From the NCBI GenBank assembly GCA_016198945.1, contig JACQHO010000103.1, positions 1 through 6,732 of the forward strand: a stretch of DNA of 6,732 nucleotides, written 5' to 3'. A program made the translations under genes and the position numbers. Source of the DNA: Nitrospirota bacterium (GTDB lineage: Bacteria; Nitrospirota; Nitrospiria; JACQBZ01). Positions 6,465 to 6,732 of this stretch are shown here, piece by piece. Numbering within the stretch: the stretch's first letter is position 1; the number at the start of each line of letters is the position of its first letter. The notes under the pieces are model-generated. The model was not told where the DNA came from. It did no database searches and saw only the letters and a list, made by a program, of their open reading frames with translations.

Positions 6465-6572
6465 ATGAGCCTGTATGATCGTTTCCGGTACCGTATGTCG
6501 CTTGAATGGATCAGCCTCTATTTTTGGACCTCCCGCAAGCTGGCAGGTCTTCGTGGAAGGCAGGCCTCCTGA
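6465..6572 (+). CDS. Candidate small protein, 35 residues, aromatic-rich and basic
   Basis: No family recognised. The ORF starts MSLYDRFRYRMSLEWISLYF and is followed by a Lys/Arg/Gly-rich tail ending in RGRQAS. Seven of 35 residues are aromatic (three Tyr, two Phe, two Trp), and seven basic against two acidic residues give a net charge near +5. The centre (about 11-22) is hydrophobic and could form a short membrane-associated or amphipathic helix. GGAG stands six to seven bases before the ATG, and a TTGACA/TATTCT promoter candidate lies about 40 bases further up. It is the only plausible plus-strand gene in the window and diverges from nfeD. The frame is open further upstream, but only this ATG has a good ribosome site. 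Against it: the short length, no homology evidence available here, and no terminator behind it. Confidence 0.35.
   Translation: MSLYDRFRYRMSLEWISLYFWTSRKLAGLRGRQAS
6527..6549. repeat. Imperfect hairpin inside the small ORF
   Basis: GACCT (6527-6531) pairs with AGGTC (6545-6549), with partial further pairing of CC with GG inside, around a CGCAAGCT-type loop. On neither strand is it followed by a run of T, so it does not qualify as an intrinsic terminator. It may be incidental. Confidence 0.25.
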
Positions 6573-6614
6573 TTCCCATCCAACCCGATCGAATGTCAAA
6601 ACCGCAAATAAGAA

Positions 6615-6732
6615 TCAGGTCGTCGAGGGCGCGGCGGATTTCAGAGATTGTAAAAGCGCATTCACCCGCTGCTGTTCATGATCAGACAATGGAACTCCGG
6701 CGAAGCGGACCCGGTAATAAAGGCCGGTCAGC
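6615..6732 (-). CDS. C-terminal end of an unidentified protein, possibly DUF4129/TgpA-like transglutaminase membrane protein
   Basis: Only the last 38 complete codons are in the window; the gene enters from the right edge and ends with TGA at 6615-6617. The visible tail begins LTGLYYRVRFAGVPLSDHEQ and ends in a Leu/Ala/Ser-rich stretch (QQRVNALLQSLKSAAPSTT). The YYRVRF-G-x-PLS-x-E pattern followed by a leucine-rich helix is reminiscent of the extreme C-terminus of DUF4129 domains in TgpA-type transglutaminase proteins (typically YYR-x-RFGG-x-xLTPEE). This is memory-based pattern recognition on a short stretch. Base composition and orientation match the neighbouring cluster. No terminator is obvious after its stop, so read-through into nfeD is possible, although nfeD has its own promoter. 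Confidence 0.6.
   Translation of the reverse strand, partial: LTGLYYRVRFAGVPLSDHEQQRVNALLQSLKSAAPSTT

Larger units (their letters stand above)
6257..6614. other. Intergenic region with two opposed promoters and small repeats
   Basis: These 358 bases separate the end of the right-hand minus-strand gene from nfeD. They hold the nfeD promoter, a candidate plus-strand promoter, a candidate 35-codon ORF, a nine-base direct repeat and short palindromes. No tRNA-like cloverleaf, insertion sequence ends or recognisable riboswitch was seen. No convincing Rho-independent terminator for the right-hand gene was found: the T-rich stretches after its stop are not preceded by a strong stem. Confidence 0.6.

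Noticed and set aside
6527..6549. Intrinsic terminator for the small ORF or the right-hand gene
   Set aside because: The hairpin is short and imperfect and has no following T tract on either strand.
6427..6564. Ten-base direct repeat GGAAGGCAGG (6427-6436 and 6555-6564)
   Set aside because: No flanking similarity or clear relation to promoters or genes; plausible by chance in purine-rich sequence.

Overview
The window looks like a bacterial chromosome segment that is GC-rich and tightly packed. Everything recognisable except one small candidate gene lies on the minus strand. The layout reads as a single co-oriented six-gene cluster, transcribed from right to left: nfeD (full-length, membrane-bound serine protease), a slipin/SPFH stomatin homologue, a KtrB/TrkH-type K+ translocating subunit, a KtrA/TrkA-type single-RCK gating subunit, a cytoplasmic GAF-domain histidine kinase, and a NarL/LuxR-type response regulator that runs off the left edge. 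Junctions are 15, 9, 32, about 76 and 16 bases. A good sigma70-like promoter (TTGACA-18-TATCAT) stands just ahead of nfeD, and a weaker candidate stands ahead of the kinase.

The right-hand 476 bases hold the nfeD promoter, an intergenic region with small repeats, and a plausible plus-strand promoter followed by a ribosome binding site and a 35-codon aromatic-rich, basic ORF. At the right edge is the C-terminal end of another minus-strand gene, whose last residues resemble the tail of DUF4129/TgpA-type transglutaminase membrane proteins.

Functionally, NfeD and slipin are a known protease/substrate pair that organises membrane domains, and KtrB/KtrA form a ligand-gated K+ uptake system. The kinase/regulator pair, of a type more often linked to redox or nitrate signalling, has three GAF cysteines that may sense metal or redox state. 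The striking point is the arrangement: the stomatin homologue runs into the K+ translocator gene with only 9 bases between them and no visible Shine-Dalgarno sequence. This suggests a membrane-domain-associated K+ homeostasis module with its own two-component system.

The organism cannot be named from this sequence. Gene content and base composition would fit an uncultured Nitrospirota- or Deltaproteobacteria-like lineage, but that is a low-confidence impression. No tRNA, rRNA, CRISPR or insertion sequence was seen.
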